From Paraktedonobacter sp035294465 (lineage in GTDB: Bacteria; Chloroflexota; Ktedonobacteria; Ktedonobacterales; Ktedonobacteraceae): a stretch of DNA of 50,524 nt. The notes under the pieces were generated by a model. That model saw only the letters and a program-made list of their open reading frames with translations. It had not been told where the DNA came from and did no database searches. This document shows, piece by piece, positions 17,747 to 25,251 of the stretch. How positions within the stretch are numbered: the first letter of the stretch is position 1; each line of letters begins with the position of its first letter. Where the stretch lies: positions 1-50,524 of the forward strand of contig DATGKW010000030.1 of NCBI GenBank assembly GCA_035294465.1, given 5' to 3'. A program made the translations under genes and the position numbers.

Positions 17747-18876
17747 TGCGCTACTTTGACCCTGGCTATTTTCACTAATTCATCTACAATCTCTTGCGTT
17801 GCCTGTGGCTTTGCCATAGCTCTAGCAGATTCCATCATGCACGCTAACGTTTCGGGGGCTGTTATAATATATTTTACCCGTGCTACAAGCAGCCCCGGCT
17901 TCAGGTCAGCATCCTTGACGACCAGCGCTGCTCGCCTGCGTTCAAACATCGCCGCGTTCGCCTCCTGAGGCGACTTGCCAATAGCCGGCGGCAGCGGAAC
18001 CAGCAGGCTGGGTTTACCCAGCGCAGCCAGCTCGCTCAAAGTCGACGCTCCCGAACGACAAAGGACCAGGTCTGCCGCCTGGAGAGCCGCTGGCATCTCC
18101 TCATTGAGATACGGCACCAGGCGATAGCGCTCTTTGAGTCTGGCGTCCGCGCCGGCCAGTATGCTATTCGACTGTTCCACCGTTTCGTTATAGAGATCCT
18201 TGCCGCTAATATGCAGCACCTGGCATAGCTCCAATAGCTCTGGCAGCGCCTGACATGTCACCTGGTTCAGATGCCTGGCTCCCTGGCTGCCACCCGTGAC
18301 CAGGAGCATCGGCTGATCTCCTGCCAGCCCGAAGCGCTCGCGCGCTATCATTGGAGCCACCTGCCTTATGTCCAGAATTGCCTGGCGAACCGGATTACCC
18401 AGTACCAGCGTCTTGCGTGCCGGAAAGTAGGCCAGCGAGTCCTCGAAAGCCACCGATATCTTTGTCGCCAGCGGCGCAACCTGTTTGTTCGACAGATTCG
18501 GCGGTACATCCTGCTGATGCATGAGCAGCGGCACATGGTTGAGATACGCCGCCAATCCAGCCGGGACTGCCACATAGCCGCCGCTGGTAAAGGCCACATC
18601 CGCATGGAACCTGCGCACAACCTCTACGGCCTGCCACATACCAAGCGGGACGCGCATCACGCCTTTCACGGTCTGCCAGGAAACATAGCGCCTCAGCTTG
18701 CCCGCTTTGATCGTCTCCAGGCGAAAACCTGCGGCGGGTACCAGCTGCGTTTCAAGACCGTCATCGCTCCCAAGAAACAGGATCTCAGCCTGATGCTGTA
18801 ACCGCAACTGCGCCGCGACTGCCAGGGCAGGATAAACATGCCCGCCAGTACCACCTCCTGATACAATTACTCGCAT
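17743..18876 (-). CDS. murG: Lipid II synthase MurG
   Basis: 377-residue GT28 glycosyltransferase that adds GlcNAc to lipid I at the inner membrane face. The N-terminal GGGTGGHVYPA loop, TSGGYVAVPAG, HQQDVPP, GGSQGARHLN and CRSGASTLSELAALGKP are all in order. Classical MurG has HEQN where this has HQQD, a small deviation. The gene lies 18 bases after ftsW and overlaps murC by 4. Confidence 0.96.
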   Translation of the reverse strand: MRVIVSGGGTGGHVYPALAVAAQLRLQHQAEILFLGSDDGLETQLVPAAGFRLETIKAGKLRRYVSWQTVKGVMRVPLGMWQAVEVVRRFHADVAFTSGGYVAVPAGLAAYLNHVPLLMHQQDVPPNLSNKQVAPLATKISVAFEDSLAYFPARKTLVLGNPVRQAILDIRQVAPMIARERFGLAGDQPMLLVTGGSQGARHLNQVTCQALPELLELCQVLHISGKDLYNETVEQSNSILAGADARLKERYRLVPYLNEEMPAALQAADLVLCRSGASTLSELAALGKPSLLVPLPPAIGKSPQEANAAMFERRRAALVVKDADLKPGLLVARVKYIITAPETLACMMESARAMAKPQATQEIVDELVKIARVKVAQ

Positions 18877-18894
18877 ACTCGTCCAACTATTACT

Positions 18895-20505
18895 CTATCT
18901 ATTTTGTTCATCCGCTTTTGCTGCGGAAGGAAGATTTCCCGCGCGCCTCTTTTTGCGCAAATTCATCGTATAGCGTACAAGCGCCGGCATCTCTGGCTCT
19001 TGAATGTAGCGCGAGATGTTGAGCAAAATGCCCACCGCCGCCAGCGAAACCACTATAGATGAGCCGCCAAAGCTGATAAAAGGTAACGGAACGCCCGTAT
19101 AAGGGATCGTTGCCGTATTGGCGCCGATATTAATGAAGGCTTGCAGCGTCAGCCACGTAGTGATTCCTGTCGCCAGAAGAGCTCCGTAGAGATCCTGCGT
19201 GCGCCTGGCCAGCCGAAAGCCTCGAAAGGCCAGAAACAGAAAGAGCACCACGATCACCGCGCAGCCGATAAAGCCCAGTTCCTCACCGATAATCGGAAGG
19301 ATCGAATCGGTAAAAGGGAACGGCAGATAGCCGGTCTTCTGGCGGCTCTGCCCCAAGCCCAGGCCGAACCAGTTGCCCGAACCCAACGCCAGTAACCCCT
19401 GATATAACTGCAAGTTAATGCTTGTAATGTTCTGAAAAGGATTCAGAAACCCAACTATACGATAGTAACGGTACCCCTTCAAAGCCTCCTTTAAGAAAAT
19501 CAAGCCGCCAGTAGCCATAGCAAGCAGGAACTGCGCAATATTGGCGCCCGCCGTGAAAAACATCACGGTAGCGATGCCAGCAATAATGATTGCCGTGCCC
19601 AGGTCGTTTTCCAGCAGAACCAGACCAAGTACCACGCCAACCAGAATGACGAACGGTGCCAGGCCATACAGAAACGAACTGACCTGGTTGCCCTTGCGGG
19701 CCAGCCAGTCGGCGATATACAACGCCAGGATCAGCTTGGTCAGCTCGCTTGGCTGGAACTCGAAGAACGAGCCGAGAGCCAGCCAGCGCGAAGCCCCATA
19801 GGCCGATACACCGAACTTGAGTACGATGATCAGCAGCGGCAGGATGACCAGCATACCTGCCAGCGAGAGCCGTCGCCAGTAGCGATAATCGACGCGCATT
19901 GTAACCAGCATGACCACCAGGCCCAGGCCAACCCACATAAGCTCCCGCTTGAAGTAGTAAGCCGCATCTCCTTCGTAATTGGCCGCGATAAACGAACTGG
20001 CGCTATAGACCATCACTACGCCAATGCAGAGCAGAGCCATGACGACGATCAACAGCCAGGGGTCGATCCTGCCCGCGACTCGCGGCAGACTCATCTCCAA
20101 TTGTTCCAGCCGCTGCTGCTCTTCTTCGCTGATGACTCCAGCGGGTGCTGGCTGCGGCGCTGTCACGCGCGAGCGATTGTTCTGCCGCCAGCCTATGGCC
20201 AGTTCGCCATTTTTCGCGCCAGCAGAACTTCCTATACGAGATTTCCCTCGCGGCAATGCCTTGCGCGGAACCGCCGGGTGCGCGTTCCCGGCCTCTACCG
20301 CGAGCCGCCGCTGCTCGTTCCTGACGGCTGTCGCGGATTTCCTGCGCGAACCGGCCGCTTTCTCCCCAGGCTGCCGTTGCTCGCGGTCCTCTTCCCGGCG
20401 CTTCTCCGCGGCTTCCAGAGCTGGTGAACGCACGGGGCGTGGGCGCAAACCGCTCCCGCGCTCTTCCTGAGGCATTCGGTTGCGGCTCTCGCGTGGCATA
20501 TACAA
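18895..20505 (-). CDS. ftsW: SEDS glycosyltransferase FtsW with a basic N-terminal extension
   Basis: 536 residues. The SEDS core, about ten membrane spans, starts near 148 (DPWLLIVVMALLCIGVVMVY). It contains MVYSASSF, a large outer loop and EELGFIGC, as expected for the polymerase that works with FtsI at the septum. Residues 1-145 are a highly charged Arg/Lys/Glu-rich, low-complexity tail not seen in E. coli FtsW. ftsI and an acidic ORF lie upstream, supporting FtsW over RodA. The start ATG 20505 gives the longest form; a later start (for example after the tail) cannot be excluded. Confidence 0.92.
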   Translation of the reverse strand: MYMPRESRNRMPQEERGSGLRPRPVRSPALEAAEKRREEDREQRQPGEKAAGSRRKSATAVRNEQRRLAVEAGNAHPAVPRKALPRGKSRIGSSAGAKNGELAIGWRQNNRSRVTAPQPAPAGVISEEEQQRLEQLEMSLPRVAGRIDPWLLIVVMALLCIGVVMVYSASSFIAANYEGDAAYYFKRELMWVGLGLVVMLVTMRVDYRYWRRLSLAGMLVILPLLIIVLKFGVSAYGASRWLALGSFFEFQPSELTKLILALYIADWLARKGNQVSSFLYGLAPFVILVGVVLGLVLLENDLGTAIIIAGIATVMFFTAGANIAQFLLAMATGGLIFLKEALKGYRYYRIVGFLNPFQNITSINLQLYQGLLALGSGNWFGLGLGQSRQKTGYLPFPFTDSILPIIGEELGFIGCAVIVVLFLFLAFRGFRLARRTQDLYGALLATGITTWLTLQAFINIGANTATIPYTGVPLPFISFGGSSIVVSLAAVGILLNISRYIQEPEMPALVRYTMNLRKKRRAGNLPSAAKADEQNR

Positions 20506-20577
20506 GCCCTTCTTCGTCCAGACCTGATCTGGAACAAACTTTCTAGTATACTTTGCTTGAGAGAATGATGAAAGCGC

Positions 20578-20937
20578 CTAGCGGCTCTCCTGCGACTCTC
20601 CAGGTTTCTCCTTGAGGGAGGGTAGCTGGCCGGTTGCTTCTCGCATAACGTTGAGAGCATGCTCAACGTCGTCGTTATCGGTTTCCTCCGGGTGAAGGTC
20701 ATGCAGATGAACTTTTTGCAAATCCACCGGCTGCACCCCCTGAGACTGGAGCAAATGGCTCCAGGGATCAGCGGCTAGAGGCTGTACCTGAACCGCCGGA
20801 TCGACCTGCGGCGAACCTTCCTTTTCCCCAGAGGGCTGCAAACCCAGCAGTGTGCGCCAGGCTTCGCTCAATTCCGGGTTCTGCGGAGAATCCGCATTCG
20901 CGGCGGGTTGTTGTTTTTTCTCTTCATCTGACTGCAT
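20578..20937 (-). CDS. Small acidic disordered protein inside the dcw operon
   Basis: 119 residues with no family I recognise. It is rich in Glu, Asp, Gln and Pro, with no membrane span or Cys. A central part (AWRTLLGLQ, WSHLLQSQ, VEHALNVMREATGQL) could form short helices. ATG 20937 has GAGGG 8-9 bases upstream and begins 39 bases after ftsI, with 72 bases to ftsW, so it looks like a true operon member. Its negative charge contrasts with the basic tails of FtsW and FtsQ. Function unknown. Confidence 0.65.
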   Translation of the reverse strand: MQSDEEKKQQPAANADSPQNPELSEAWRTLLGLQPSGEKEGSPQVDPAVQVQPLAADPWSHLLQSQGVQPVDLQKVHLHDLHPEETDNDDVEHALNVMREATGQLPSLKEKPGESQESR

Positions 20938-20976
20938 AAGATATACCCTCGTAAAAGAAACAACTGATAGCAGGGT

Positions 20977-22758
20977 TTACTGCTTTAAATCCGGCGGTAC
21001 CCCATAGTCCCATACCAGCTGCTGCGCGATTTGCCCCCAGAGAGGAGCTGCCGCAGTACTGCCATAGATATTCTTCTGTGGCCGATCCATCTTCACCAGA
21101 ATGACGAACTGCGGGTTCGAGGCGGGAAGAAAGCCCGCCACCGAAGCCTCCGTCTGATCGGCCGAAATCCCCTGCGTAGTGGCAGTACCCGTTTTGGCCG
21201 CGACGCTGTAGCCAGGAACCTGTGCCAGTTGAGCAAAGCCTTGAACAGCGGACTGGACAAGCATGCCCGTCAATAACTGGGCAGCTCGCTGGCTGATGAC
21301 TCGCCTTTTCACGGTCGGTCGGGTAGTTGTGATGTGTCCGTTATTATTGATCGAAGCGACCAGATACGGCTGCATCATCACGCCGCCATTGGCAATCGTC
21401 TCGTAGAGCTGGGCCACCTGAATTGGCGTGGCCTCAATACTCTGGCCGAATGCCTGGCGGGTTAAATCGCTCATCGTCCAATCCGAGCTGCAAGGCGACC
21501 AGCCATGCCCGCAGGGCTGGCGGTAACTGCCGGCCTGTTCTGGCCCATCGATACCTGTCGGTTGACCAAAGCCAAAACGCTCCAGATATGGATAATAACG
21601 ATCTACGCCAAGAATATTGTGTGCTACATAAGAGGCCCCCACGTTCGCCGAGTGAATGAGCACCTGCGTCATCGTCTCTTTGCCGTAGGCCAGGTCTTCC
21701 CAGTTGCACACCTCCGGCGCGTCGCTATAGGTGATACATCCGTTATCTTGCAGCGTCGTATCGGGAGTAATCAGCCCCTGATCGAGCGCCGCCGCCATCG
21801 TCACCGCCTTCATCGTCGAACCAGGCTCGTAGGCGCAGTAAAGAGCTGGATTAAAGTACACCTGCTCTGTGTGCAAGCAACCCATCTGGTTATAGTACTG
21901 ACCGTAATTGTTCGGATCAAAGGTTGGATACCCGGCCATCGCTACCACTGCGCCCGTTTTCGCGTTGAGAACAACGACTGTGCCACTCTGCGCCTCGTTC
22001 TCCTGGACCGCCTTTGCCAGATCCGTTTCGACCATGTACTCCACATTGCTATCAATTGTTAAGGTAATACTGGCTCCATCAACCGGAACCTGCTGATTGT
22101 TGATACCGACCGTCAGAGGATTCCCCTGCAAGTCGGTTTCAACCGTCCAACTGCCGGGTGTGCCGGACAGGAGCTGGTTATACTGGCCTTCAATGCCATA
22201 GACGCCCGTGCTTGACTGGTCGCTCTGTTCCACATAGCCCAGAATCTGTGCGGCCAGCGTCCCGCCGGGATAGACGCGCCAGGTACGCGGAGCCAGAAAA
22301 ACGTCCGGCAGGCGCAAGTTCTGCAATGCCTGACTCTGCGCCGGATCGATCTTTACCGCGATGCGGATAGCACCCATATCTGTATTGAAGTCGGCCTGCA
22401 AGCTGGCGACCGAAACCTGCGGCAGCACCCGGTGCAGCGTGGCAATCAAACTATTGCGGGCGCTCTGTGCGTCGAGCGGATGGTCTATCGAGAACTGATG
22501 CGGTTCGATGTACACATCGTCGCGCACGACATTGGTTGCCAGAATCCGCCCCTGGCTATCGTAGATAATCCCGCGTGGAGCATCCAGCGTGAATACTTGC
22601 GTATGCTCTTCATTAGCCAGTTGCGCCAGATTGTACCCGCTATGCGCCTCAAGAATCTGCCAGTAGTAGAGCCTGCCAAGTAGAACCAGCATCCCGGAGC
22701 AGGCCAGCAAGAAAATGACCATTTGCCGATTACGGGCACGACGTAATGCCGGATTCAT
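20977..22758 (-). CDS. ftsI: Septal transpeptidase FtsI (class B penicillin-binding protein)
   Basis: 593 residues. A membrane anchor (12-32), a PBP dimerisation domain and a transpeptidase domain with STMK (S314, K317), SAN (370-372) and KTGT (522-525). It cross-links septal peptidoglycan outside the membrane, with FtsW. Six cysteines lie outside the membrane at 294, 308, 341, 351, 416 and 423, around the active site. No PASTA domain follows. GGAAGGAGGCC precedes ATG 22758, and ftsL ends 29 bases before it. Confidence 0.95.
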   Translation of the reverse strand: MNPALRRARNRQMVIFLLACSGMLVLLGRLYYWQILEAHSGYNLAQLANEEHTQVFTLDAPRGIIYDSQGRILATNVVRDDVYIEPHQFSIDHPLDAQSARNSLIATLHRVLPQVSVASLQADFNTDMGAIRIAVKIDPAQSQALQNLRLPDVFLAPRTWRVYPGGTLAAQILGYVEQSDQSSTGVYGIEGQYNQLLSGTPGSWTVETDLQGNPLTVGINNQQVPVDGASITLTIDSNVEYMVETDLAKAVQENEAQSGTVVVLNAKTGAVVAMAGYPTFDPNNYGQYYNQMGCLHTEQVYFNPALYCAYEPGSTMKAVTMAAALDQGLITPDTTLQDNGCITYSDAPEVCNWEDLAYGKETMTQVLIHSANVGASYVAHNILGVDRYYPYLERFGFGQPTGIDGPEQAGSYRQPCGHGWSPCSSDWTMSDLTRQAFGQSIEATPIQVAQLYETIANGGVMMQPYLVASINNNGHITTTRPTVKRRVISQRAAQLLTGMLVQSAVQGFAQLAQVPGYSVAAKTGTATTQGISADQTEASVAGFLPASNPQFVILVKMDRPQKNIYGSTAAAPLWGQIAQQLVWDYGVPPDLKQ

Positions 22759-22787
22759 TTGCTGGCCTCCTTCCCTGCCTGTCCTGA

Positions 22788-23204
22788 CTACGGTTGATGT
22801 TGCACGCTCTGCAGATGCGGGATAAGCACCACCTGCACATTCTGTGGATTAGCAGGCGCCAGCCCAAGCTTTCTGGCATGGGCAGCGATATACGCCGGCG
22901 ATTGTTCCTGGGCAATGGTATTGATCAGATCGCTATTTTGGCGCTGCAACGCTGCCTCCTGATTGCGAAGCGCCTGGATCTGCTGGTTGGTTGTGACCGC
23001 CTGACCCAACTGCGAGAGATACAGGATCGCCATTAAACTGATGAGTAGCACGCTGCAGATACATAAAGTGATCGGCCTCATACGAAAAAACAACGGAGAG
23101 AGTCGCTGGTAGCCTCTTGCAGTCCATTTCTGTCTCAAGGGCACGCGTATTTTGTTTCTCTGCTGCCGTCCGTTCTGATATATTTCCAGACGATTCTTCG
23201 ACAA
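22788..23204 (-). CDS. ftsL: FtsL/DivIC-like septum protein
   Basis: 138 residues: a basic cytoplasmic stretch, one membrane span (PITLCICSVLLISLMAIL), then a coiled coil (NQQIQALRNQEAALQRQNSD) and a short tail. This layout and the place between rsmH and ftsI are those of FtsL; sequence alone is weakly conserved. The start is TTG at 23204 because AAGGAGGGG lies 10 bases upstream. The longer TTG frame at 23228 would place that ribosome site inside the gene. The 151-base gap to rsmH contains a GGCGC/GCGCC hairpin at 23289-23303, possibly an attenuator. Confidence 0.82.
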   Translation of the reverse strand: MSKNRLEIYQNGRQQRNKIRVPLRQKWTARGYQRLSPLFFRMRPITLCICSVLLISLMAILYLSQLGQAVTTNQQIQALRNQEAALQRQNSDLINTIAQEQSPAYIAAHARKLGLAPANPQNVQVVLIPHLQSVQHQP

Positions 23205-23355
23205 AATGCTTTCCCCTCCTTGGAGCAAACGTTGCTCGCACCTGCCCTCTTCGACAACCCGTCTTAATCAGCAGCGGCCCTGGCAAAGGGCGCGTTTTGC
23301 GCCGCACAACTAGCGTGTCAGCGTACAATGGTTTTTTTTCCAGCCATAGGACGCA

Positions 23356-24330
23356 CTACAAGCCAACAAGCGTTTCAGCGGCTCGCAGTTTGGCACTGCG
23401 AGCGCGGGGGTTTGCAGTGATCTCCTCCCGTGTCGGAGCCACTGGCTTTGGGGTAAGCAAACGCAGGCGCGCCCGGTGATTACACACGCAGACCGGTATG
23501 CCCGGTGGGCAGATACAGTCGCTTGCCTCCCGTCTCATAAATCCCTTAACCAACCGATCCTCCAACGAGTGAAAAGAGAGAATAACCATTCTTCCGCTAC
23601 CTTCTTCGCTCCTCATTCCCTTGCAACCTGCCAGCAGCACATCTAGAAGCTGAGGAAGCGCCGTTTCCAGGTGTTGCAGTTCAGCGTTTACTGCGATGCG
23701 CAGAGCCTGGAAAATGCGCGTGGCCGGGTGGATCATACCCGACCTGTACGGCACACCGGCTGCCGCCAACTGTGCCAGTTGTGTCGTACGTGTAATCGGG
23801 CCTTTCTCACGCGCGCTCACCACGCGCCAGGCTATCTGGCGCGCACGATTTTCTTCACCATAGCGCCAGAAAATCTCTGCCAATTCCTGCTCGCCAGCCG
23901 TATTGACCAGATCTGCCGCCGATGGCCCGCTTGACTGATCCAGGCGCATATCCAGGGGACCGTCTACGCTAAAAGAAAAGCCGCGCTCAGGGTCCTCTAT
24001 TTGATCCGACGAGAAACCCAGGTCAAGCACAATGCCCTGCACGGGCATGAAGTTGGCCTGCGCGACAAAGCGCGCTATCTCTGAATAATTTCCCTGCACT
24101 AAAAACAGGCGACCCTGACGTACCTCCTCTTTGAGGCGCTCGCCGGCCCTTACCAGGGCCTGGGGATCTCTATCGATCCCGAGAACTTTGCCGTCTGGGG
24201 CAGAGCGCGCGAGAATTGCGGCGGTATGCCCTCCTCCGCCTATTGTGCCATCAACATAATGACCGCCAGATTCGGGTTGCAGAAATTTCAGCACCTCTGC
24301 CAGCATCACCGGGACATGCTGTGTTTGCAT
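23356..24330 (-). CDS. rsmH: 16S rRNA (cytosine-1402-N4) methyltransferase RsmH
   Basis: 324 residues. It starts HVPVMLAEVL, has the SAM loop DGTIGGGGHTAAIL, VLDLGFSSDQ, FSFSVDGPLDMR and the late SFHSLEDRLVK block, all typical of RsmH (MraW). It methylates C1402 of 16S rRNA in the decoding centre. Three extra Cys (CICPPGIPVCVC) near the C-terminus resemble a metal-binding knuckle. The gene starts 6 bases after mraZ, the usual order of the dcw cluster. Confidence 0.97.
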   Translation of the reverse strand: MQTQHVPVMLAEVLKFLQPESGGHYVDGTIGGGGHTAAILARSAPDGKVLGIDRDPQALVRAGERLKEEVRQGRLFLVQGNYSEIARFVAQANFMPVQGIVLDLGFSSDQIEDPERGFSFSVDGPLDMRLDQSSGPSAADLVNTAGEQELAEIFWRYGEENRARQIAWRVVSAREKGPITRTTQLAQLAAAGVPYRSGMIHPATRIFQALRIAVNAELQHLETALPQLLDVLLAGCKGMRSEEGSGRMVILSFHSLEDRLVKGFMRREASDCICPPGIPVCVCNHRARLRLLTPKPVAPTREEITANPRARSAKLRAAETLVGL

Positions 24331-24336
24331 ATATTC

Positions 24337-24744
24337 CTAGAAGGGAACAGTATTTCCCTCTGCTTCTAGTCGTTGTTGATACTCCTGCCAGGTCTTACGA
24401 TCCCAGATCTCAATGTGATCACGCACACCGACCACCGTGACCTCGTTACCCAGGCCAGCGTAATCGCGTAACTTTGCCGGAATCATCAGGCGTCCCTGAC
24501 CATCTAATTCCACTTCACCAGCACTAGGATAGATGCGCCGTTCAAAGTCGCGCAGTTCTTCGTCCGATTTGCCCTCTACCAGAGCTGCAGATTTCTCTTC
24601 CCAGCGACTCTCAGTGTAAACTGAAAGACAGCGACCCATGCCTTTGCTGATAACAGCGCCGCGATCCAGTTGGCTGCGAAATTTTGCCGGCACCGCCATG
24701 CGTCCTTTCGCATCAATTGTATGTTCATATTCTCCCAGAAACAT
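24337..24744 (-). CDS. mraZ: Transcriptional regulator MraZ
   Basis: 135 residues with two SpoVT-AbrB-like halves: GEYEHTIDAKGRMAVPAKFR near 4-23 and GEVELDGQGRLMIPAKLRDY near 76-95. MraZ forms a ring that binds TGGGGAN-type repeats in its own promoter and represses the dcw cluster. Exactly such repeats lie 94-166 bases upstream. The start is ATG 24744; upstream GAAAGAAG is a weak ribosome site. First gene of the operon. Confidence 0.96.
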   Translation of the reverse strand: MFLGEYEHTIDAKGRMAVPAKFRSQLDRGAVISKGMGRCLSVYTESRWEEKSAALVEGKSDEELRDFERRIYPSAGEVELDGQGRLMIPAKLRDYAGLGNEVTVVGVRDHIEIWDRKTWQEYQQRLEAEGNTVPF

Positions 24745-24837
24745 ATCGCCGGCGCTTCTTTCGCGCGTGCAAGTCCTCCGGTGGCCCCTGATGAGCGCAT
24801 CAGCGTGTTCTCCCTCATCTCTGATGACGCTCCGTAT

Positions 24838-24910
24838 TTCCCCACTCCACCGGTCGAACCTGCCCTTCCGCCATCATATTCCCCAAAATTCCCCACTTCT
24901 CCCCACCCCA
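24838..24910 (-). promoter_or_regulatory. MraZ operator: array of TGGGGAN boxes
   Basis: Read on the minus strand, TGGGGAN occurs at 24899-24905, 24889-24895 and 24879-24885, each separated by 3 bases, so one per 10 bp on the same helix face. Another TGGGG sits at 24906-24910, and a single box lies apart at 24838-24844; one more is upstream at 24958-24964. The array begins at the last base of the -10 element and covers the likely start site, the position expected for repression by MraZ. Confidence 0.88.
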
Positions 24911-24918
24911 TTATAGCA
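24910..24918 (-). promoter_or_regulatory. Extended -10 promoter of the dcw operon
   Basis: On the minus strand TGC TATAAT occupies 24918-24910, a perfect extended -10. At 17 bases spacing the -35 position reads TTTTCG, which is poor, as is common for extended -10 promoters. The MraZ boxes follow immediately. The leader to mraZ would be about 160 bases and contains a CTGATG/CATCAG hairpin at 24788-24803. Confidence 0.7.
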
Positions 24919-24943
24919 TGAGTGGTCGAGAGCGAAAAGGATG

Positions 24944-24989
24944 TTATCCACCAAATTCTCCCCAAAACAAGTGGATAACTTGTGGATAA
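24944..24989. promoter_or_regulatory. Cluster of three DnaA-box-like 9-mers upstream of mraZ
   Basis: TTATCCACC at 24944-24952 (plus strand), AGTGGATAA at 24970-24978 and TGTGGATAA at 24981-24989. The last is a perfect TTATCCACA on the minus strand; the others match 8 of 9. The two downstream copies repeat with an 11-bp period. They sit 26-80 bases upstream of the -10 element. The rest of 24990-25251 is AT-rich and holds no gene. Confidence 0.7.
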
Positions 24990-25206
24990 CTTATTTCAAG
25001 CGTAGGCAAAATAGCTGATCGAAGCTCTTTCTTTCTCACACTACATCAGCCTGCTTCATTGCTTTTTTCTTTCTGAATTTTTCGTATGGTATGAAAGTCA
25101 AGTGGGGAATTATGCTTTTTGAGAAAACGAGCATTTTTGAAAATACGCCGCCCGCTTGATGTGACAAAACCCTCTATTTTAACGTTCTATTAATGCATAC
25201 CTGGAT

Positions 25207-25234
25207 TTGCCAGTTCCTTTACTATTTTTATAGA
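25207..25234 (+). promoter_or_regulatory. Candidate promoter of the 1167-residue BACON-repeat protein
   Basis: TTGCCA at 25207-25212 and TATAGA at 25229-25234 are 16 bases apart. The transcript would start about 10 bases before the ATG at 25252, leaving a very short leader with only a weak AGAGAG ribosome site. Confidence 0.45.
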
Positions 25235-25251
25235 GATATATAGAGAGAAAA

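Noticed and set aside
20295..20702. 135-residue reverse frame overlapping ftsW and the acidic ORF
   Set aside because: It is Arg-rich, overlaps ftsW and the acidic ORF out of frame and has no ribosome site. The acidic ORF in the other frame has GAGGG and fits the operon spacing.
24944..25251. Chromosome origin (DnaA boxes next to an AT-rich stretch)
   Set aside because: Only three boxes are seen, and no dnaA, dnaN, rpmH or gidA lies nearby. Control of the dcw promoter explains them better.
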